Shown here: positions 60,644 through 64,000 of the stretch, piece after piece | How positions within the stretch are numbered: the first letter of the stretch is position 1 | Layout of the letters: each line of letters starts with the position of its first letter | Assembly: GCA_965221195.1 (NCBI GenBank) | Contig: OZ244864.1 | Coordinates: forward strand, 2,628,875 to 2,692,874 | DNA length: 64,000 bases | Source: Poriferisodalis sp965221195 | GTDB taxonomy: Bacteria; Actinomycetota; Acidimicrobiia; Acidimicrobiales; Poriferisodalaceae | Direction: 5' to 3' | Program-made: the position numbers and the translations under genes | The notes under the pieces: generated by a model | The model's database searches: none | What the model saw: the letters and a program-made list of their open reading frames with translations, nothing else | What the model was told of the DNA's origin: nothing

Positions 60644-60829
60644 ATTTGACGAGTGCGTCGCTACATCACGCCAGCTAGCGCGATCGGTGCTATCGCAAAT
60701 CTGCTGAGCAAACAGACGCTCAAGCGCAACGGTGTCCGCTGCGGGCGGGTACTTGGGCTAACTTCGTGTTCACAGCCATTCGCAAGGTCGGCAACGGCGC
60801 TGGCCTTCCTGACAGAAAGCTGACGTACC

Positions 60830-61315
60830 ATGGCAAACGGAAACGATCAGGGCAACGCGCTCTCTCGGCTCTTCGGGGGGCCAACAGCGCTCCTCGGCAC
60901 AGCGGTCACGCTGTACTGGTGTCTGTTCTGGCTCTTCAACGGCGCAGACAAATTTTTCAATGAAGAGAAGTTCTACGGCGTCAAGTTTGAGAACCTGCTC
61001 AAGGCGGCGCTTCCAGAGAAGCTGGGCATCTCCGACGGGCTTGCCGCTCCGCTGGCGTACATCGTCGGTGCCGTCGAAGTGGCCCTCGGCGTGGTGTTCC
61101 TGCTCGCACTCGTCGCATTCATCGGCCGCAAGGCCAGCGCTTATCAAACAGCCCAGTCCGCTCTGGGTATTAGCGTGGTGTTCTTCTCACTGCTGACGGT
61201 TGGCGCAATCCTGCTTGGCGAACGCGGACATGTACAGACCCAGGCCATCGTCATCGGCGTGCTCCTCGTAAGCAGCTTGGTGCTCAGCAATTCAGCCAAA
61301 GAATCCACAACCTGA
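60830..61315 (+). CDS. Small four-helix membrane protein (DoxX-like)
   Basis: 161 residues with four hydrophobic segments (about 20-40, 70-95, 100-125, 132-150) and WLFNGADKFF after the first, similar to DoxX/DoxD-type proteins. Function unknown. The ATG at 60830 has only a weak site upstream. It lies 6 bases before the next small gene, so both probably share a transcript. Confidence 0.65.
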   Translation: MANGNDQGNALSRLFGGPTALLGTAVTLYWCLFWLFNGADKFFNEEKFYGVKFENLLKAALPEKLGISDGLAAPLAYIVGAVEVALGVVFLLALVAFIGRKASAYQTAQSALGISVVFFSLLTVGAILLGERGHVQTQAIVIGVLLVSSLVLSNSAKESTT

Positions 61316-61321
61316 CAGGCC

Positions 61322-61537
61322 GTGCCGAAGCACCCGCCGCACAGCTCCTGCGGCGACAGCGAGGTCGATGTGCTCGACTCGAAGGGCGTTCGCGAGTACA
61401 TCAACAACGCCCTTGCCTTGGCAGGACATTCTTGGGAAGAGCTGCAAGAACAAGCCCGGACGGGCAAATTCACCACCGAGACGGCTCGCGAAGCATGGTT
61501 TGCGGTGTCAACCTTTGCCGAACCGACCCCACGCTGA
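61322..61537 (+). CDS. Small protein, 71 aa, unknown
   Basis: GTG at 61322, 6 bases after the membrane-protein stop. The part VREYINNALALAGHSWEELQ followed by ARTGKFTTETAREAW is compact and amphipathic and looks like a real folded small protein. No family recognised. It ends about 90 bases before the helicase, and could be an accessory subunit of the locus. Confidence 0.5.
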   Translation: MPKHPPHSSCGDSEVDVLDSKGVREYINNALALAGHSWEELQEQARTGKFTTETAREAWFAVSTFAEPTPR

Positions 61538-61540
61538 ACT

Positions 61541-61557
61541 AGCAGCTTCAAGCTGCT
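61541..61557. promoter_or_regulatory. Inverted repeat before the helicase gene
   Basis: AGCAGCTT, one base, AAGCTGCT: perfect 8-base arms between the 71-residue gene and the helicase. Could be an operator or a short hairpin. Confidence 0.35.
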
Positions 61558-61625
61558 GTGCGCCGTAACCCGGAGCTTGCCGCCGGGGTGCTCAGCCATC
61601 AGGGATGGAAAGTCGCGAGGCCTTG

Positions 61626-64000
61626 ATGACTGATAGCAACGCGAAACCCGAACTGGCGCTTAACCGGGACGGGCGGACAGTGGCAGATGCGGTAAACGGG
61701 TTTATCAGCCATGCCGCAACGGGTTTCGTGGGCGGCGCTTCGGTTGACATCGCCACTGCGTATTTCAACGTCGGCGGATACTCGCTGCTGGCCGACGCGC
61801 TCGACGACGCCACGGGAGTGCGGCTGCTTTTGGGCGCAGAACCCCAACCGCCAGAGAACCGTCGGCGGGCGCTGGGTACCGAACCTGTTCATCGCGCACG
61901 AGCCGCTCGTGCGCGGATACACAACGCGCTCAACGAACAAGAACAGCATCTTCGCTTTGAGCGCGACCATCTGGGTTTCACCTACACAAGTCACGATGCT
62001 GCGAAACGGCTAGTGGAATGGCTCAGTTCACCTGGCGTTGAAGTGCGTCGGCTCGGCGACCGATTTTTGCACGGCAAAGCCTTCTTGGTAGGCGACCGCA
62101 GCCACGGCGTTATAGCGGGTTCGTCCAACTTCACTTATGCGGGTTTGGCCACCAATCTGGAGCTCAACCTCGGGAACTACGCACCCCATGTGGTGGGGGG
62201 CGTGCAGGAATGGTTTGACGAGCTGTGGGCACAAGCAGCGCCGTACGACTTAGCCGCCTTGTTCGCAGCACGATTTGAGCCGCACTCGCCGCAGCTCATC
62301 TATCTGCGAATGCTCGCCGAGCGCTACTGCGACGAACTGCAAGCCGAAACTGAAGCCCAGGGCGCACCGCAGATACACCTCACTGCGTTCCAGACCGAAG
62401 GTGTGGAACGGGCGCGGCGCATTCTCAACGAACGCAATGGTGTGCTGGTAGCAGACGAAGTAGGGCTGGGTAAGACTTACTTAGCGGGCGAGTTGATTCG
62501 CGAGGCAGCACTGGAACGGCGCCAGAAGGTGCTGGTGGTCACACCTGCGACGCTGCGCGACGGCCCGTGGCGAGCGTTCAGAGCGGAGCACAACCTGCCG
62601 ATGGAACTCGTGTCGTTTGAGCAGCTGATGGCCGATCAGCGACTCAACCCCAGCCACGCCACGGGCACCACACTCGAACAACGCCACATCAACGACTACG
62701 CCATGGTGGTGATTGACGAGGCCCACAATCTGCGCAACCCGTCCACACAGCGGGCGCAGGCGTTGCGCTGGCTGCTGGCAGGCTCACCGCCAAAGCAGCT
62801 AGTGATGCTGACCGCGACACCGGTAAACAACAGCCTGTGGGATCTGTACCACCTGCTGGGCTATTTCCTAAGAAACGACGCAGCGTTCGCTGACGCGGGC
62901 ATTGCTTCGCTGCGAGATCATTTCGCCAACGCGATGAGGCTCAACCCCGACGACCTCACCCCCGAGCATTTGTTTGATGTGCTTGACGCTGTTGCGGTAC
63001 GTCGCACTCGATCGTTCGTGAAACGATTCTTCGCCAACGACACGGTGCGTATCGGTGGAACCGAGCAGCCGATCATCTTCCCGACCCCGCGCGTACACAA
63101 AATCAGCTACGACCTTGACGCAGTCTTGCCCGGCTTCTTTGAACGCTTCGTAGCTGCGCTCGACGCCGACAGCGATGCCGACAGCGACAAAGACATCAAC
63201 GGTGGACCCGCCGAGCCGCAAGCAGCCCTGACATTGGCCCGTTACGTACCTTCGCGTTACCGGCACGACAACGACATCGACACATACGAACTGCAGCTCG
63301 CTGGATTGTTGCGCTCGGGTCTGCTTAAGCGGTTCGAGTCGTCGCCGCATGCGTTCGCGCAGACCTGTGAGCGCATGGCACAAAGTCACGATGCGTTTTT
63401 GGCGCTGCTGCAACAAGGGCACGTTGAGTCCGGTGACGTGCTAGCGGACTGGATTGCCTCAGACACCGACGACCTCGACAACAAAGAACGCGACGCCTTC
63501 TTAGACCATCTGGTCAATGTCACCGACTCAGCCGACGATTTGGATGCCGAGCGGCTGTACCAAGATGCCGCAAGTGACCGCGACATTTTGCGTTCGTTGG
63601 CTGCCGAAGCGCAAACCGTGACCCGTGCCACCGACCCGAACCTTGCCGCCCTAGTAGACGAACTAGCGGCCATTGCCGCACAAGCCCAAACCGGAGGCAT
63701 CGGCCCCGACGACATCAAAGACCGACGCAAAGTGCTGATCTTCAGCTACTACGCCGACACCGTCGACTGGATCTTTGAGCATCTCGAAGCTGTCGCTCAC
63801 ACCGACGAACGTCTTGGCGCCTACCGGGGGCGCATCGCCGCAATCACTGGCAGTTCAGGTGCCGGCAGCTCTAGCAGCGGCAACAAAGAACAAGTGCTGT
63901 GGGGCTTTGCACCCCGCACCACCGACGCTCCCGAAGGCCACGACCGCGACCGTTACGACATCGTGGTAGCCACCGATGTGCTCGCAGAAGGTGTCAACTT
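61626..64000 (+). CDS. PLD-SNF2 helicase (partial, continues beyond window)
   Basis: Open to the right edge for 791 codons. N-terminal phospholipase-D-like domain with HGKAF near residue 149 and GSSNFTYAG shortly after; SF2 core with DEVGLGKT at 277-284 (Walker A), VVIDEAHN near 363, LTATPVNN near 396, and the C-terminal helicase lobe beginning VLIFSYYADT, with VATDVLAEGVN at the very edge. Such PLD-SNF2 proteins are found beside Eco57I-type methylases in defence islands. ATG at 61626 has GCGAGG upstream; an in-frame ATG at 61605 would add seven residues. The full protein is probably over 1000 residues. Confidence 0.88.
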   Translation, partial: MTDSNAKPELALNRDGRTVADAVNGFISHAATGFVGGASVDIATAYFNVGGYSLLADALDDATGVRLLLGAEPQPPENRRRALGTEPVHRARAARARIHNALNEQEQHLRFERDHLGFTYTSHDAAKRLVEWLSSPGVEVRRLGDRFLHGKAFLVGDRSHGVIAGSSNFTYAGLATNLELNLGNYAPHVVGGVQEWFDELWAQAAPYDLAALFAARFEPHSPQLIYLRMLAERYCDELQAETEAQGAPQIHLTAFQTEGVERARRILNERNGVLVADEVGLGKTYLAGELIREAALERRQKVLVVTPATLRDGPWRAFRAEHNLPMELVSFEQLMADQRLNPSHATGTTLEQRHINDYAMVVIDEAHNLRNPSTQRAQALRWLLAGSPPKQLVMLTATPVNNSLWDLYHLLGYFLRNDAAFADAGIASLRDHFANAMRLNPDDLTPEHLFDVLDAVAVRRTRSFVKRFFANDTVRIGGTEQPIIFPTPRVHKISYDLDAVLPGFFERFVAALDADSDADSDKDINGGPAEPQAALTLARYVPSRYRHDNDIDTYELQLAGLLRSGLLKRFESSPHAFAQTCERMAQSHDAFLALLQQGHVESGDVLADWIASDTDDLDNKERDAFLDHLVNVTDSADDLDAERLYQDAASDRDILRSLAAEAQTVTRATDPNLAALVDELAAIAAQAQTGGIGPDDIKDRRKVLIFSYYADTVDWIFEHLEAVAHTDERLGAYRGRIAAITGSSGAGSSSSGNKEQVLWGFAPRTTDAPEGHDRDRYDIVVATDVLAEGVN

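Overview
This window looks like a stretch of an actinobacterial chromosome, most like a free-living member of the Acidimicrobiia. That placement is an inference from gene order, moderate-to-high GC, many GTG/TTG starts, 1-8 base stop/start overlaps, probable leaderless promoters, and an actinobacterial neighbourhood (smc-mutM-rnc-yceD-sepIVA). No rRNA, tRNA or CRISPR array was seen.

Region 1 (1-12.4 kb) is mixed: a partial membrane protein, an EamA transporter, a short-chain dehydrogenase beside a phytanoyl-CoA-dioxygenase-like oxygenase, ftsK, a DedA/VTT-like membrane protein, an acyl-CoA synthetase coupled to an unknown protein, then dapA and rnj. Region 2 (12.4-52.6 kb) is almost wholly on the minus strand and is a housekeeping superblock. 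In transcription order it runs: zinc-ribbon protein, coaD, sepIVA-like, yceD, rpmF, plsX, acpP, rnc, mutM-like, smc, ftsY, ffh, rpsP, khpA, rimM, trmD, rplS, yraN; then comM, dprA, xerC-like, an M23-like protein, rpsB, tsf, pyrH, frr, cdsA, dxr, rseP, ispG, rimP, nusA, infB, rbfA, truB, ribF, rpsO, pnp, dapB. Two small plus-strand genes sit at 37.3-37.7 kb. The block covers translation, SRP targeting, chromosome segregation, lipid and isoprenoid synthesis, RNA decay and DNA uptake.

Region 3 (52.7-64 kb) is accessory: rsmD, a membrane-anchored protein with an 11-residue coiled-coil repeat, and a probable anti-phage or restriction locus. The locus holds a very large Eco57I-type adenine methyltransferase, a DUF222/HNH nuclease gene apparently set into the locus, a small membrane protein, a 71-residue protein and a PLD-SNF2 helicase that runs off the right edge.

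The most striking object is the methyltransferase gene. It carries a 13-G tract, a 41-copy GGGAGCA heptamer array, and, downstream of each, duplicated coding motifs in different reading frames (92 bases apart; and three copies 65 bases apart, one in each frame). As given, the frame is shifted across the heptamer array, and the first frame ends in an ATGA overlap with the start of the separated C-terminal target-recognition part. This suggests a phase-variable enzyme that may alternate between fused and split forms.

A second theme is the abundance of short tandem duplications (14-30 bases) at gene junctions and in disordered protein tails throughout the window. The MutM-like and M23-like proteins both lack expected catalytic or metal-binding residues.
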